This document shows, piece by piece, positions 1 to 9,209 of a stretch of 64,000 nucleotides of DNA. Origin of the DNA: Agromyces sp. H17E-10 (GTDB taxonomy: Bacteria > Actinomycetota > Actinomycetes > Actinomycetales > Microbacteriaceae); assembly GCF_022919715.1 (NCBI RefSeq), contig NZ_CP095042.1, positions 2,542,001 to 2,606,000 on the forward strand. Reading direction: 5' to 3'. A program made the position numbers and the translations under genes. The notes beneath the pieces are model-generated. The model was not told the origin of the DNA. It ran no database searches and was given only the letters and a program-made list of their open reading frames with translations. Numbering within the stretch: the stretch's first letter is position 1; every line of letters starts with the position of its first letter.

Positions 1-168
1 AAGCTCACCGACCTCGTCGGCCTCGACGTGCGGCTCGGCATCGCCGAGTACCTCGCCGAGACGCTCGGCGAACGATTCGAACCGCCGGCCCTGCTGCGGC
101 GCCTCGTCGCCGAAGGCAAGCTCGGCCGCAAGACGGGCCAGGGCTTCTACGAATGGGATGCCTCGTGA
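1..168 (+). CDS. 3-hydroxyacyl-CoA dehydrogenase, C-terminal end (partial)
   Basis: The gene enters from the left edge; only the last 55 codons are present, ending at TGA 166-168. The residues read KLTDLVGLDVRLGIAEYL and end in KLGRKTGQGFYEW, the typical C-terminal signature of the 3-hydroxyacyl-CoA dehydrogenase C-terminal domain (FadB/PaaH type). The family oxidises (3S)-hydroxyacyl-CoA with NAD+. Because paaZ follows 47 bases later on the same strand, the likely role is PaaH, oxidation of 3-hydroxyadipyl-CoA in phenylacetate breakdown. That assignment rests on the neighbour; a fatty-acid beta-oxidation enzyme is the alternative. Confidence 0.85.
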   Translation, partial: KLTDLVGLDVRLGIAEYLAETLGERFEPPALLRRLVAEGKLGRKTGQGFYEWDAS

Positions 169-170
169 GG

Positions 171-206
171 GGTCTCGACACGCTTCGCTACTCGACCACC
201 GAGAGG
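171..206 (+). repeat. dispersed REP-like repeat, short copy
   Basis: Begins GGTCTCGACACGC and ends CTACTCGACCACCGA. It is a short member of the repeat family found throughout the window and fills almost all of the gap between the dehydrogenase stop and the paaZ start. It has no clear promoter. Confidence 0.7.
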
Positions 207-215
207 GACTGACAG

Positions 216-2324
216 ATGACGACCGAGATGCTGCCGAGCTACGTCCGCGGCGAGTGGTGGACGCCCGCCCCTGAGGCCGCCGAGCGGGCGACCGAGGTGC
301 GCGACGCGTCGACCGGGGAGGTCGTCGCCCTGGTGTCGACCGAGGGCCTCGACCTCGGCGCCGCGCTCGAGTACGCGCGCACCGTCGGGCAGGCCAGCCT
401 CGGTGGGCTGACCTTCCACCAGCGGGCCGTGCTGCTCAAGCAGATGGCCCTCGCGCTCACCGAGCGCAAGGCCGAGCTGTACGAGCTCTCGAACCGCACG
501 GGCGCGACGAAGCAGGACTCGTGGGTCGACATCGACGGCGGCATCGGCGTGCTCTTCACTTACTCGGGCAAGGGCCGCCGTGAGATGCCGAACGCGAAGG
601 TCTACGTCGACGGGGCGGTCGAGCCGCTCTCGAAGGACGGCTCATTCCTCGGGCGGCATATCTACACGCGCCTGCCCGGGGTCGCCGTGCAGATCAACGC
701 CTTCAACTTCCCGGTGTGGGGGTCCCTCGAGAAGTTCGCGCCCGCGTTCCTCGCCGGCATGCCGACCGTCGTGAAGCCCGCCACGCCCACCGGCTACCTC
801 GCCGAGCACATGGTGCGCATCCTCGTCGAGTCGGGCCTCCTGCCCGACGGGGCGCTGCAGCTCGTCTCGGGCAGCGTGCCGACCCTCTTCGACGAGCTGC
901 GCCTCGGCGACCTCGTCGGCTTCACCGGGTCGGCCTCGACGGCCGAGCGCCTGCGCGCGCACGACTCGGTGCAGACGGGCGGCGTGCGGTTCACGAGCGA
1001 GACCGACTCGATCAACGCGAGCGTGCTCGGCACCGACGCCGTCGCGGGCACACCCGAGTTCGACGTGTACGTGAAGCAGCTCGTCGTCGAGATGACGACG
1101 AAGGCCGGGCAGAAGTGCACCGCCATCCGCCGGGCGATCGTGCCCGAGGCATCCGTCGACGCCGTCATCGACGCCGTGCGCGCCCGCATCGCCGAGCGCG
1201 TCGTCGTGGGCGACCCGCGCGCCGAGGGCGTCACGATGGGCCCGCTCGCCTCGCTCGAGCAGCGCGACGAGGTGCTGCGCCAGGTCGGCCGGCTCGAGGC
1301 CGCCGGCGGCGAGGTCGTCGTCGGCTCGACCGCCGCGCCGACGGTCACCCTCGCCGACGGTTCGCAGGGCGAGGCCTCCGACGGCGCCTTCGTCTCACCG
1401 GTGCTGCTGCGCTTCGCTGATTCCTCGGCCGAAGCGCTGCACGAGGTCGAGGCCTTCGGCCCCGTGTCGTCCATCGTCGGCTACGGCTCGCTCGACGAGG
1501 CCGCCGCGCTCGTCGCGAGGGGCGGCGGGTCGCTCGTCACGAGCGTCGCGACCCACGACCCCGAGGTCGCCGTCGCGCTCGCGGCGGGCATCGCCGCGTA
1601 CAACGGGCGCGTGCTCTTCCTCGACCGCGACGACGCACGGACCTCGACCGGGCACGGCTCGCCGCTGCCCAACCTCGTGCACGGCGGGCCGGGTCGGGCC
1701 GGAGGCGGCGAGGAGCTCGGCGGCATCCGCGCCGTGCTGCACCACATGCAGCGCACCGCAGTGCAGGGCTCGCCCGAGATGCTCACCGCGCTCACGGGCG
1801 TCTGGCACCAAGGCGCCTCCGCCCGGCCGTACCAGGCCAGTGGCGAGCCGCACCCCTTCCGCAAGTCGCTCGCCGAGCTCCGCATCGGCGACCAGGTCGC
1901 GTCGGCGCCGCGCGTCGTCACCCTCGACGACATCGAGACGTTCGCGAACTTCACGGGCGACACGTTCTACGCGCACATGGACGAGGAGGCGGCGGCCGCG
2001 AACCCGTTCTTCCCCGGTCGGGTCGCGCACGGTTACCTGCTCGTGTCGTGGGCGGCGGGCCTCTTCGTGGACCCCGAGCCGGGCCCGGTGCTCGCGAACT
2101 ACGGCCTCGAGAACTTGCGCTTCATCACGCCCGTGTCGCCCGGCGACGAGATCCGGGTCGAGCTCACGGCGAAGCAGATCTCGCCGCGCGAGACCGACGA
2201 GTACGGCGAGGTGCGCTGGGACGCGGTGCTGAAGAACCAGGACGACGAGCTCGTGGCGACCTACGACGTGCTCACGCTCGTCGCGAAGGAGCGGGCGACG
2301 AAGCAGGAGTCGCAGCCGGCATAG
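216..2324 (+). CDS. paaZ: bifunctional oxepin-CoA hydrolase / 3-oxo-5,6-dehydrosuberyl-CoA semialdehyde dehydrogenase PaaZ
   Basis: A 702-residue protein with the two-domain architecture of PaaZ (E. coli protein 681 residues). Residues about 1-540 are an aldehyde dehydrogenase: NAFNFP near 161-166, Glu262 in FTSETDS and catalytic Cys301 in [11 protein letters not shown]. Residues about 555-695 are a MaoC-like hot-dog hydratase with the DTFYAHMD motif (Asp582, His587) and GRVAHGY. The hydratase half opens the oxepin-CoA ring and the dehydrogenase half oxidises the resulting semialdehyde with NADP+. The product enters beta-like oxidation, for which the upstream dehydrogenase is suited. ATG 216 is chosen because the family N-terminus aligns there ([10 protein letters not shown]). 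It is probably cotranscribed with the upstream gene, since the gap is only 47 bases. Confidence 0.97.
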   Translation: MTTEMLPSYVRGEWWTPAPEAAERATEVRDASTGEVVALVSTEGLDLGAALEYARTVGQASLGGLTFHQRAVLLKQMALALTERKAELYELSNRTGATKQDSWVDIDGGIGVLFTYSGKGRREMPNAKVYVDGAVEPLSKDGSFLGRHIYTRLPGVAVQINAFNFPVWGSLEKFAPAFLAGMPTVVKPATPTGYLAEHMVRILVESGLLPDGALQLVSGSVPTLFDELRLGDLVGFTGSASTAERLRAHDSVQTGGVRFTSETDSINASVLGTDAVAGTPEFDVYVKQLVVEMTTKAGQKCTAIRRAIVPEASVDAVIDAVRARIAERVVVGDPRAEGVTMGPLASLEQRDEVLRQVGRLEAAGGEVVVGSTAAPTVTLADGSQGEASDGAFVSPVLLRFADSSAEALHEVEAFGPVSSIVGYGSLDEAAALVARGGGSLVTSVATHDPEVAVALAAGIAAYNGRVLFLDRDDARTSTGHGSPLPNLVHGGPGRAGGGEELGGIRAVLHHMQRTAVQGSPEMLTALTGVWHQGASARPYQASGEPHPFRKSLAELRIGDQVASAPRVVTLDDIETFANFTGDTFYAHMDEEAAAANPFFPGRVAHGYLLVSWAAGLFVDPEPGPVLANYGLENLRFITPVSPGDEIRVELTAKQISPRETDEYGEVRWDAVLKNQDDELVATYDVLTLVAKERATKQESQPA

Positions 2325-2355
2325 GCGGCACGCGCCGTCGCCGGCGCCGCGGCGC

Positions 2356-3669
2356 CTACCGCTCCAACTCGGCGAAGTCGCTGATGCTGCGCCCGATCGG
2401 GAACTCGTCGACGCGCTCGCCGGGCCGGGGCGCGTCGACGATCCGCTCGCCGTCGGGCGAGATCATGCCCGAGGCGACGAAGCGGTCGACGACCCACGGC
2501 ACGTTGTCCGCCGTCATCAGCGGGCCGCGCTGCAACTGGAAGTGCAGGTGCGCCTGGCTCGTGTTGCCCGAGTTGCCGAGCCGCCCGATGATGTCGCCGC
2601 GCCGCACGTCGTCGCCCGGCTCGACCGTCGCCGAGCCCTGCTCCATGTGGGCGTAGAGCGCGAAGACACCGTCGCCCAGGTCGAGGACGACCGCGTTGCC
2701 GGTGGCCTGGTCGACGGAATCCAGCTGCGGCAGCTCGCCCGGGGCGATGTCGGGTCGGTCCGACACGACGCTGAGGACCTTCGCGTCGGCGACGGCGAGG
2801 AGCGGCTCGCCGAACGCGAGGTAGCTCGCATTCTCCGACGGGTCGCCGACGTGCGTCGCCGGGATCGAGGGGTCGATGCGGAGGAAGTCGATGCCGTACT
2901 CCTCGGCGGCGTTGAGCCGACCGCCGACGGGGATCACGACGTTGCTGTGCATGTTCAGCGCCTCGGTCTCGATCCCGTTGGTCGCGACCCAGTTCGCGCC
3001 GGCGAGCGGCGGACCGATCACGAGCGGCGGCCGGCCGCCCGTGACGACGGCGCCGCCGAACTGCGCGACCTCGTCGGGGTAGACCGGCGCGAGCCGGCCG
3101 TCCTCGGGCGTCGCGGGGGCGAACGTCGCGGTGAGGCGATGGACGATGCGCTTCGGCACCTCGTCGGTCGAGGGGTACGTGTCGCGCAGCACGATGACGG
3201 CGGTCCGTCCGGTCGGGATCACCGAGGAGCCGCCCATGATCGTCGTCGAGTCGCCGACGATCATCGTGTTCGCAGCGAGCCGCGCCTGGTCGCGCTTTTC
3301 GATGACCGCGCCGTGCTCGTCGCCTTCGAGGGTCTCGAGCTGCGTCAGGGTCGCGGCGCGCGGCGAGGTGTTGAGCACGGTGAGCTCGTACGCGATCCAG
3401 TCGAGGCCGTCCGATCCCTCGACCGGCACGACCTCGTGACCGATCGTGTCGATGACGAGCGGCGTGAACGCGAGCACCGACTCGTCCTCGTAGCCGGGCA
3501 TGATCCCGGTGCCGGTAGCCCGGCCGGCAGCCGGGTCCGACGTCTGACCGGGAGGCGGGTTCGTCGCCGCAGCCCCCGAGGTCGCCTGGCCCTGGGTGCA
3601 CCCGGCCAGCAGTGGGATCGCGAGCGCGACGACCATCGCACTCGCGAGAGGGAGCCGAAGTCGCCGCAT
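2356..3669 (-). CDS. M23-family peptidase-like lipoprotein
   Basis: 437 residues, convergent with paaZ. The N-terminus MRRLRLPLASAM leads into a hydrophobic segment and the lipobox LLAGC (Cys24), so export and lipid anchoring are predicted. The C-terminal third is an M23/LytM-like domain: YGIDF near the middle supplies the conserved Asp, then FALYAHMEQGS and HLHFQLQRG (HxH zinc ligands). Many M23 members with the YGIDF variant lack the first His, so zinc binding and activity are uncertain. Between lipobox and peptidase domain lies a beta-rich region of unknown role. ATG 3669 is chosen since GAGGA lies about 10 bases upstream and it gives a clean lipoprotein signal. Likely acts in peptidoglycan turnover outside the membrane (inference). 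Confidence 0.85.
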   Translation of the reverse strand: MRRLRLPLASAMVVALAIPLLAGCTQGQATSGAAATNPPPGQTSDPAAGRATGTGIMPGYEDESVLAFTPLVIDTIGHEVVPVEGSDGLDWIAYELTVLNTSPRAATLTQLETLEGDEHGAVIEKRDQARLAANTMIVGDSTTIMGGSSVIPTGRTAVIVLRDTYPSTDEVPKRIVHRLTATFAPATPEDGRLAPVYPDEVAQFGGAVVTGGRPPLVIGPPLAGANWVATNGIETEALNMHSNVVIPVGGRLNAAEEYGIDFLRIDPSIPATHVGDPSENASYLAFGEPLLAVADAKVLSVVSDRPDIAPGELPQLDSVDQATGNAVVLDLGDGVFALYAHMEQGSATVEPGDDVRRGDIIGRLGNSGNTSQAHLHFQLQRGPLMTADNVPWVVDRFVASGMISPDGERIVDAPRPGERVDEFPIGRSISDFAELER

Positions 3670-3852
3670 GTGCACAGCATCCTCGGATTCGCCCCGCCGC
3701 GCGATCCCGCGAACGGGTGTGGTGCGCCGGGCAGGGGCTCGAACCTTCGGACGATGCGGCACGACGCCGACCTGCGCCAGACTGGGCGCGAACGCGCCGA
3801 CCAGGGCGCATGCGAACGCGCCTGCCTGGGCGCGACCGAAGGAGCGACATCC

Positions 3853-4302
3853 ATGAACCGTCTCTTCACCGCCGCCGTCGTGTACCTCGTGCTCGGCCTC
3901 GGCGCCGGCCTGTACTACCGCGAGTTCACGAAGGCCAACGACTTCGTCGAGGGCACGTACACGCAGTTGTCCGTCGCGCACACCCACCTGCTCGCGCTCG
4001 GCCTGCTCGTGATGCTCATCGTGCTCGCGCTCGAGAAGGTGTTCACCCTCAGCGCGAGCCCGCTGTTCGGCTGGTTCTTCTGGGTGTATAACGCGGGCGT
4101 GCTGCTCACGAGCGCGATGATGGTCTGGCACGGCTCGCTCACGGTGCTCGGTCAGGAGTCGAACGCCGCGATCGCCGGCATCGCCGGACTCGGGCACATC
4201 ATCGTCACTGCTGGGTTCATCCTGCTCATGCTCGCCCTGCGCAAGGGCATCACGGCCTCGAAGCGGGCCGACGCCGCGGCATCCGCGCCGGTCGCGAACT
4301 GA
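3853..4302 (+). CDS. DUF2871-like four-helix membrane protein
   Basis: 149 residues with four hydrophobic segments (about 5-25, 42-62, 72-94, 108-130). MNRLFTAAVVYLVLG, YYREFTKANDF and AHTHLLALG match my memory of the DUF2871 family, which has conserved REFTK and HTHL motifs of unknown role. The two His residues near a membrane face suggest metal or heme interaction, but nothing proves it. ATG 3853 follows GAAGGAGCGACATCC, a good ribosome site. Divergent from the M23 lipoprotein with about 180 bases between, so it has its own promoter. Confidence 0.8.
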   Translation: MNRLFTAAVVYLVLGLGAGLYYREFTKANDFVEGTYTQLSVAHTHLLALGLLVMLIVLALEKVFTLSASPLFGWFFWVYNAGVLLTSAMMVWHGSLTVLGQESNAAIAGIAGLGHIIVTAGFILLMLALRKGITASKRADAAASAPVAN

Positions 4303-4310
4303 GCCGCGGG

Positions 4311-4340
4311 TACGGGGCGCCACCTCAGGGCCGCCCCGTA
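4311..4340 (+). terminator. stem-loop after the DUF2871-like gene
   Basis: TACGGGGCG pairs with CGCCCCGTA across a loop of about 12 bases, starting 9 bases after the stop codon. There is no T-run, as is common for actinobacterial terminators. Confidence 0.5.
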
Positions 4341-4418
4341 GCCGAAATAGGGCGATGTCCGGATGCCGCGCCGCCACCTCAGGGCGGAGGCTGAGTGTCG
4401 ACCGAAGGAGTCGACACC

Positions 4419-4622
4419 ATGTACGTCTCGGAGACCGCATTCCCGCACCTCGCCGCCGAGGCCGACGCGCGCCTCGCGCGTACGCTCGAGCGGCGTCGCG
4501 TGATCGCCGAGCGCCTGGCTGAGGCGGGCGACCAGACCCGTCGTCTCGGGCGCAGGGCCCGTCGCGGGTGGTTCCAGCGCTCGGCGGTGCCGGCGCACTC
4601 GGCACTCAGCGTCACCGCGTGA
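4419..4622 (+). CDS. small basic hypothetical protein
   Basis: 67 residues, MYVSETAFPHLAAEA then an Arg-rich helix (LARTLERRRVIAERLAEA, RRLGRRARRGWFQR). No family recognised. The high-content Arg helix could bind nucleic acid or membrane, but this is speculation. ATG 4419 is preferred over GTG 4395 because GAAGGAG lies 8-14 bases upstream of the ATG. Downstream to about 4775 no gene is visible. Confidence 0.55.
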   Translation: MYVSETAFPHLAAEADARLARTLERRRVIAERLAEAGDQTRRLGRRARRGWFQRSAVPAHSALSVTA

Positions 4623-4775
4623 CGATGCCAGGCGGTCGCGAAGACCCCGACAAGTCGGGCGGGTAACCGGCGCGATGCCGAGCATCCACCGATGATCAAG
4701 GCGATCAGTAGGGCGACAGTGACAGCCCCCATACCGCAGGCTGGCTCGCGTGCTTGACGCTAGAATCAACCCGCG

Positions 4776-5213
4776 ATGGCAGCGCAATCGACGAAGCTGG
4801 GTCGCACGGGTGTCGCAATCGCCTGTGCGGGGGCGCTCGTCGCCTGCACTTCCAGCCCGGATCCGACGCCGACCCCGACATCGACTGATGCGGAGCTTCG
4901 AATCGTCACCAATCACACCCCCGAGCCGAGCGGCATGGAGGCCCTCCTCAACGGGAGCCTCGCGACCGACGACGAGGGTTGCGTGTTCGCGCAAACCCGC
5001 GACAGGAGAGTAAGCCTGGTTTGGCCGGACGGATACTCCGTCCGCGGGGACTTGACGTCTTATGAGGTTGTCGATGGCGACGGGATCGTCATCGCGAAGT
5101 CGGGCGAAGAATTGGCGATCGGCGGGGGCGGCGGCGCGACCGATCATTCGTGGGCCAATGCGGACTGCATCGTCGGCGATATCTGGATCGTCGGCGCCGT
5201 GAGCCAGGCCTGA
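4776..5213 (+). CDS. small secreted lipoprotein, unknown function
   Basis: 145 residues. The N-terminal signal ends in the lipobox ALVAC (Cys24), followed by a Pro/Thr-rich linker (SSPDPTPTPTST). The mature part is short and beta-rich with two cysteines (GCVFAQT, NADCIVGD) that may pair. No known domain recognised. The composition is less GC-rich than its neighbours (TTT, GTT, AAT codons used), so recent acquisition is possible. Stands alone between the small basic protein and convergent paaR. Confidence 0.7.
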   Translation: MAAQSTKLGRTGVAIACAGALVACTSSPDPTPTPTSTDAELRIVTNHTPEPSGMEALLNGSLATDDEGCVFAQTRDRRVSLVWPDGYSVRGDLTSYEVVDGDGIVIAKSGEELAIGGGGGATDHSWANADCIVGDIWIVGAVSQA

Positions 5214-5249
5214 CCAGGAGCCAGGCCAAACCAGCCGCTGGGCGGCTCG

Positions 5250-5879
5250 TCAGCGCAGCAGCTCTTCGACCCGATTCTCGGTCGGCATGCGCAGACCGTC
5301 GAGCGCGATCGCGATGACGTCGTCGGCGAGCCGGTCGGCGTTCTCGCGGCCGCCGGGGCGGTACCACTCGACGATCGAATTGATCATGCCGAACGCGAGG
5401 CGCGACACGACGCGCGCGTCGATATCGCTGCGGAGGGTGCCCTCGGACTGGGCCTCGGCGACGATCGCGGTCACGCGCTTGTCGAAGTCACGACGACGGG
5501 CGAGCGCGCGGCGCTCCACCTCGGTGTTGCCGCGCACGCGCAGCAGCAGGGTGACCGACGGCAGCTCGTCGACGAGCACGTGCACGGCGCCGCGGAGCAC
5601 CCGGTCGAGCCGGTCGGCGGCGCGACCGCCCTCGGCGTCGCTCTCGTCGACGACGCCCTCGAGTCCGCCGAGCGCGGCTTCGAGGGCTTGGTCGAGGATC
5701 TCGTCCTTCGACGCGAAGTGGTGGTAGATCGCCGACTTGGACAGGCCGAGGCGTTCGGCGAGCACGCCCATCGACGTCGCGTCGTAGCCGAACTCGTTGA
5801 ACGCGGCGACGGCGACGTCGAGGATGCCCTGCCGGTCGTAGCCGGGCCGGCCCCGTCGCAGGTTTCCGTTCTCGCTCAT
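5250..5879 (-). CDS. paaR: TetR-family transcriptional regulator, PaaR-like
   Basis: 209 residues. The N-terminal HTH covers about residues 14-60 (ILDVAVAAFNEFGYDATSM, LGLSKSAIYHHFASKDEIL) and the C-terminal part is a ligand-binding TetR domain. It is the last gene of paaI-paaK-paaR, and in Corynebacterium and relatives the TetR repressor PaaR, released by phenylacetyl-CoA, controls paa genes. The operator at 7836-7857 fits what I recall of the PaaR box. Regulation of this cluster by this protein is therefore likely but inferred from position. ATG 5879 is the only well-placed start. Confidence 0.85.
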   Translation of the reverse strand: MSENGNLRRGRPGYDRQGILDVAVAAFNEFGYDATSMGVLAERLGLSKSAIYHHFASKDEILDQALEAALGGLEGVVDESDAEGGRAADRLDRVLRGAVHVLVDELPSVTLLLRVRGNTEVERRALARRRDFDKRVTAIVAEAQSEGTLRSDIDARVVSRLAFGMINSIVEWYRPGGRENADRLADDVIAIALDGLRMPTENRVEELLR

Positions 5880-5900
5880 CGCCCCAAGTCTCTCAGGTCG

Positions 5901-5940
5901 GGTCTCGATACGGCGCTGGCGCGCCTACTCGACCACCGGT
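5901..5940 (+). repeat. dispersed REP-like repeat
   Basis: GGTCTCGATACGGCGCTGGC at the left end and GCGCCTACTCGACCACCGG at the right, in the 68-base gap between paaK and paaR. The internal GGCGCTGGCGCGCC is nearly self-complementary. Same family as the copies at 50438-50573. Confidence 0.8.
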
Positions 5941-5947
5941 GTCAGCC

Positions 5948-7297
5948 TCACCCGTTGCGCAGGTCGTACACGCGCTTGTACTTGCCCTCGCTGCGCGGGA
6001 GCGTTCCGGGCTCCTCGAGCTGCACGACCACGGTCGAGCCGACGTGCACCTTGATGCGCTGCGCGAGCACGGCGGCCGCGGCCTCGCACGTCTCGACCGA
6101 GAGGTCGGGGTGTCGTTCGATGCGCACCTTCAGCGCGTCCATGCGCCCCTCCTTCGAGAGCTCGAGGATGAAGTGCGGCGTGAGCTGCTCGATGCCGAGC
6201 ACGAGCTCCTCGATCTGCGTCGGGAAGAGGTTCACGCCGCGCAGGATGATCATGTCGTCGTTGCGGCCCGTGATCTTCTCCATGCGCCGCATCCCCGGCC
6301 GTGCCGTGCCGGGAAGCAGGCGGGTGAGGTCGCGCGTGCGGTAGCGGATGACCGGGAACGCCTCCTTCGTGAGCGACGTGAACACGAGCTCGCCGATCTC
6401 GCCGTCGGGCAGCACCGCGCCCGTGTCGCCGTCGATGATCTCGGGCAGGAAGTGGTCCTCCCAGAGGTGCGGGCCGTCCTTCGTCTCGAGGCACTCGTTG
6501 CCGACGCCGGGACCCATGACCTCGCTGAGGCCGTAGATGTCGAGCGCATCGAGCGCCAGCCGCTCCTCGAGCTCGCGGCGCATCTCGTTCGTCCACGGCT
6601 CGGCGCCGAGCACGGCGACCTTGAGCGACGTCGAGCGCGGGTCGATGCCCTGCTCGGCCATGGCGTCGGCGATCGTGAGGAGGTAGCTCGGCGTGCAGAG
6701 GATCGCGTCGGGCTCGAAGTCCATGATGAGCTGCACCTGCCGGGCGGTCTGCCCGCCAGACATCGGGATGACGGTCGCGCCGAGCGCCTCGATGCCCGCG
6801 TGGGCACCGAGACCGCCGGTGAACAGGCCGTAGCCGTAGGCGTTGTGCACCTTCATTCCGGGGCGGATGCCGCTCGCCCGCAGTGACCGGGCGACGAGCG
6901 ACCCCCAGCGCTCGAGGTCGCCCTTCGTGTAGCCGACGACCGTCGGACGCCCGGTCGTGCCGCTCGAGGCGTGGATGCGCGCGACCTCCGACATGGGCAC
7001 CGCGAACATGCCGAAGGGGTAAGTCTCGCGCAGGTCGGCCTTGGTCGTGAACGGCAGCTTCGCGACGTCGGCGAGCGAACGGATGTCGCGGGGGTGCACG
7101 CCCGCCTCGTCGAACTTGCGCGTGTAGAGCGGGACGTGCTCGTAGGCGTGCGCGACGGTCTGCTGCAGTCGTTCGAGCTGGAGCGCCTCGATCTCGGCGC
7201 GGCTCAGCCGCTCCTCGGGCTCGAGCTCGTCGGCCGCGGGCGGGCGCAGGCCCGAGACGGAGGGGAGGGTGCTGGGGGAGTTGGTCGTCGTCGACAC
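5948..7297 (-). CDS. paaK: phenylacetate-CoA ligase PaaK
   Basis: 449 residues. It activates phenylacetate with ATP and CoA to phenylacetyl-CoA, the entry step of the pathway. Adenylate-forming signatures are present: SSGTTGRPTVVGYTKGD (AMP-binding loop), YGLSEVMGPG, and the hinge RTRDLTRLL with the C-terminal domain ending in RSEGKYKRVYDLRNG, as in PaaK. The GTG start at 7297 is chosen over an upstream ATG at 7336 because AGGAG lies 6 bases before the GTG. It is followed by paaR and preceded 65 bases away by paaI, all minus strand, so a paaI-K-R operon is likely. Confidence 0.96.
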   Translation of the reverse strand: MSTTTNSPSTLPSVSGLRPPAADELEPEERLSRAEIEALQLERLQQTVAHAYEHVPLYTRKFDEAGVHPRDIRSLADVAKLPFTTKADLRETYPFGMFAVPMSEVARIHASSGTTGRPTVVGYTKGDLERWGSLVARSLRASGIRPGMKVHNAYGYGLFTGGLGAHAGIEALGATVIPMSGGQTARQVQLIMDFEPDAILCTPSYLLTIADAMAEQGIDPRSTSLKVAVLGAEPWTNEMRRELEERLALDALDIYGLSEVMGPGVGNECLETKDGPHLWEDHFLPEIIDGDTGAVLPDGEIGELVFTSLTKEAFPVIRYRTRDLTRLLPGTARPGMRRMEKITGRNDDMIILRGVNLFPTQIEELVLGIEQLTPHFILELSKEGRMDALKVRIERHPDLSVETCEAAAAVLAQRIKVHVGSTVVVQLEEPGTLPRSEGKYKRVYDLRNG

Positions 7298-7361
7298 GGT
7301 GGCTCCTGGGAGTGGGATGGGCTGGGGTCTCGACACAGGGGAGGGTTGCGGAGCCCGCAGG

Positions 7362-7781
7362 TCAGAAGGTGCGGTTGGTGGAGATCGACCGGCCGCGGAA
7401 CTCGGCGACCGGCTCGCCGTGCTCGTCGACGACCGACACGTCGTAGAGGCCGGTCCGGCCCGAGCGGGTACGTCGCACGGCCGTCGCCGTGAGCTTCTGG
7501 CCCGCGTGCGTCGACTTGAGGAAGGTGATGTCGGCGCCTGCCGCCACGGTGACGCGGTCGTCTTCGTTGCACGAGATCGCGAACGCGGTGTCGGCGAGGG
7601 CGAAGACGAGGCCCCCGTGGGTGATGCCGAAGCCGTTCGTCATCTCCTCGCGAACGACCATGCTGACGACGGCGTGGCCGGGATCGTCGCGTTCGACCAC
7701 GAGTCCGAGCCACGCTGCGGCGCGGTCGCGCCGCATCATCTCGCGATTGAGGCCGTCGGCGTCGGTCGCGGCATCCGTCAT
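7362..7781 (-). CDS. paaI: hydroxyphenylacetyl-CoA thioesterase PaaI
   Basis: 139 residues, a single hot-dog fold thioesterase. The motif [19 protein letters not shown] carries the His-Gly-Gly and the catalytic Asp typical of PaaI. The enzyme is known to remove dead-end ring-hydroxylated CoA thioesters and free trapped CoA. ATG 7781 follows GGAGTACGAG (8 bases). First gene of the minus-strand arm, reading away from paaA under the shared operator region. Confidence 0.94.
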   Translation of the reverse strand: MTDAATDADGLNREMMRRDRAAAWLGLVVERDDPGHAVVSMVVREEMTNGFGITHGGLVFALADTAFAISCNEDDRVTVAAGADITFLKSTHAGQKLTATAVRRTRSGRTGLYDVSVVDEHGEPVAEFRGRSISTNRTF

Positions 7782-7809
7782 CTCGTACTCCTCATCGAGT
7801 GGGGCGTCA

Positions 7810-7838
7810 TTGTCGGGCGCCGAGTTCGAATATATACT
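7810..7838 (+). promoter_or_regulatory. predicted sigmaA promoter of paaA
   Basis: TTGTCG (-35, 7810-7815), exactly 17 bases, then TATACT (-10, 7833-7838). The predicted start near 7845 lies inside the PaaR-like operator, so repressor binding would block initiation. This region is strikingly AT-rich compared with its surroundings. Confidence 0.65.
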
Positions 7839-7859
7839 AACTGAACGATCGGTTGGTAA
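7831..7859 (-). promoter_or_regulatory. predicted sigmaA promoter of paaI
   Basis: Read on the minus strand, TTACCA (-35, 7859-7854), 17 bases, TATATA (-10, 7836-7831). It overlaps the paaA promoter and the operator fills its spacer. Confidence 0.55.
7836..7857. promoter_or_regulatory. PaaR-type operator
   Basis: An imperfect 22-base palindrome: left half ACTAACTGAAC, right half GATCGGTTGGT. It agrees at 20 of 22 positions with the PaaR box I recall from Corynebacterium (ACTNACCG - 6 bases - CGGTNAGT layout). It overlaps both divergent promoters, so one repressor dimer could shut both arms. The consensus is recalled from memory. Confidence 0.7.
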
Positions 7860-7920
7860 TATCGGGATGCCGCGGCACGCGTCGCGACCGGCACCGACCG
7901 CCACAACCCAGGAGTCGACG

Positions 7921-8904
7921 ATGACCGCACCAGCAGACCTCCGCCCCGTGACGGGGGAGGCGTCCGATGCCGACGGCCAGGCCGCGTTCGACGCGATCAT
8001 CGCCGCCGACTCGCGCATCGAGCCCCGCGACTGGATGCCCGAGGCGTACCGCAAGACGCTCATCCGGCAGATCAGCCAGCACGCGCACTCCGAGATCATC
8101 GGCATGCAGCCCGAGTCGAACTGGATCACGCGGGCGCCGAGCCTCAAGCGCAAGGCGATCCTGATGGCCAAGGTGCAAGACGAGGCAGGCCACGGGCTCT
8201 ACCTCTACTCGGCCGCGCAGACGCTCGGCATCGGGCGTGAGGAGATGATGCAGCAGCTCATCGAGGGGCGTGCCCGGTACTCGTCGATCTTCAACTACAC
8301 CACCCCGACCTGGGCCGACATGGGCGCGATCGGCTGGCTCGTCGACGGCGCCGCGATCTGCAACCAGGTGCCGCTGTGCCGCGCCTCGTACGGCCCCTAC
8401 GGCCGGGCGATGGTGCGCATCTGCAAGGAGGAGTCGTTCCACCAGCGGCAGGGGTTCGAGATCCTGCTCGAGCTCATGCAGGGCACGCCCGAGCAGCGGC
8501 AGATGGCGCAGGACGCCGTCGACCGCTGGTACTGGCCGAGCCTGCAGATGTTCGGTCCGCCCGACGATCAGTCGCCGAACTCGGCGCAGTCGATGGCGTG
8601 GAACATCAAGCGCTTCTCGAACGACGAACTGCGCCAGCGCTTCGTCGGCATGCTCGTGCCGCAGGCCGAGGTGCTCGGCGTCACCCTGCCCGACCCGAAC
8701 CTGCGTTTCAACGAGGAGACGGGCGAGTACGACATGAGCGAGATCGACTGGACCGAGTTCAACGAGGTCCTCGCCGGTCGCGGGCCCGCCAACGCCGAGC
8801 GGCTCCGCCGGCGCCGCGAGGCCCACGAGGAGGGCGCCTGGGTGCGCGAGGCCGCCGCCGAGTACGCCCGCAAGCAGGCCCTGAAGCAGAAGGAAGTGGC
8901 GTGA
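7921..8904 (+). CDS. paaA: 1,2-phenylacetyl-CoA epoxidase catalytic subunit PaaA
   Basis: 327 residues, the di-iron oxygenase subunit that epoxidises phenylacetyl-CoA within the PaaABCE complex. Ferritin-like helices carry ligands near Glu58 (HAHSEII), Glu88/His91 (QDEAGHG) and Glu171/His174 (KEESFHQRQ). Length fits the family. ATG 7921 follows CCCAGGAGTCGACG. It heads a tightly packed operon: its TGA overlaps the paaB ATG (TGATG). Confidence 0.97.
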   Translation: MTAPADLRPVTGEASDADGQAAFDAIIAADSRIEPRDWMPEAYRKTLIRQISQHAHSEIIGMQPESNWITRAPSLKRKAILMAKVQDEAGHGLYLYSAAQTLGIGREEMMQQLIEGRARYSSIFNYTTPTWADMGAIGWLVDGAAICNQVPLCRASYGPYGRAMVRICKEESFHQRQGFEILLELMQGTPEQRQMAQDAVDRWYWPSLQMFGPPDDQSPNSAQSMAWNIKRFSNDELRQRFVGMLVPQAEVLGVTLPDPNLRFNEETGEYDMSEIDWTEFNEVLAGRGPANAERLRRRREAHEEGAWVREAAAEYARKQALKQKEVA

Positions 8905-9209
8905 TGTCGACCCCCGGTGAGACCGGCGCCGAGGCCTGGCCCCTGTGGGAGGTCTTCGTGCGCGCCAACCGCGGCCTGAGCCACGTGCACGTCGGATCGC
9001 TGCACGCACCCGACGCCGACATGGCCGTGCGCAACGCGCGCGACCTCTACACGCGCCGCAACGAGGGCGTGTCGATCTGGGTCGTGCCGGCCGTCGCGAT
9101 CACGACGAGCGACCCCGACGCGAAGGGTGCCTTCTTCGAGAGCCCCGCCGGTAAGAACTACCGCCACGCGGTCTACTACACGAAGAGCGAGGGGGTGAAG
9201 CACCTGTGA
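8904..9209 (+). CDS. paaB: 1,2-phenylacetyl-CoA epoxidase subunit PaaB
   Basis: 101 residues, the small structural subunit of the epoxidase, thought to bridge PaaAC heterodimers or the reductase. WPLWEVFVRANRGLSHVHVGSLHAPD and the YTRRNEGVSIWVV segment are characteristic. Starts inside the paaA stop and ends overlapping the paaC GTG (GTGA), so translation is coupled. Confidence 0.96.
   Translation: MSTPGETGAEAWPLWEVFVRANRGLSHVHVGSLHAPDADMAVRNARDLYTRRNEGVSIWVVPAVAITTSDPDAKGAFFESPAGKNYRHAVYYTKSEGVKHL

Noticed and set aside
5214..5249. terminator between the small lipoprotein and paaR
   Set aside because: The short CAGGAGCCAGGCC and GGCGGCTC fragments do not form a convincing stem.
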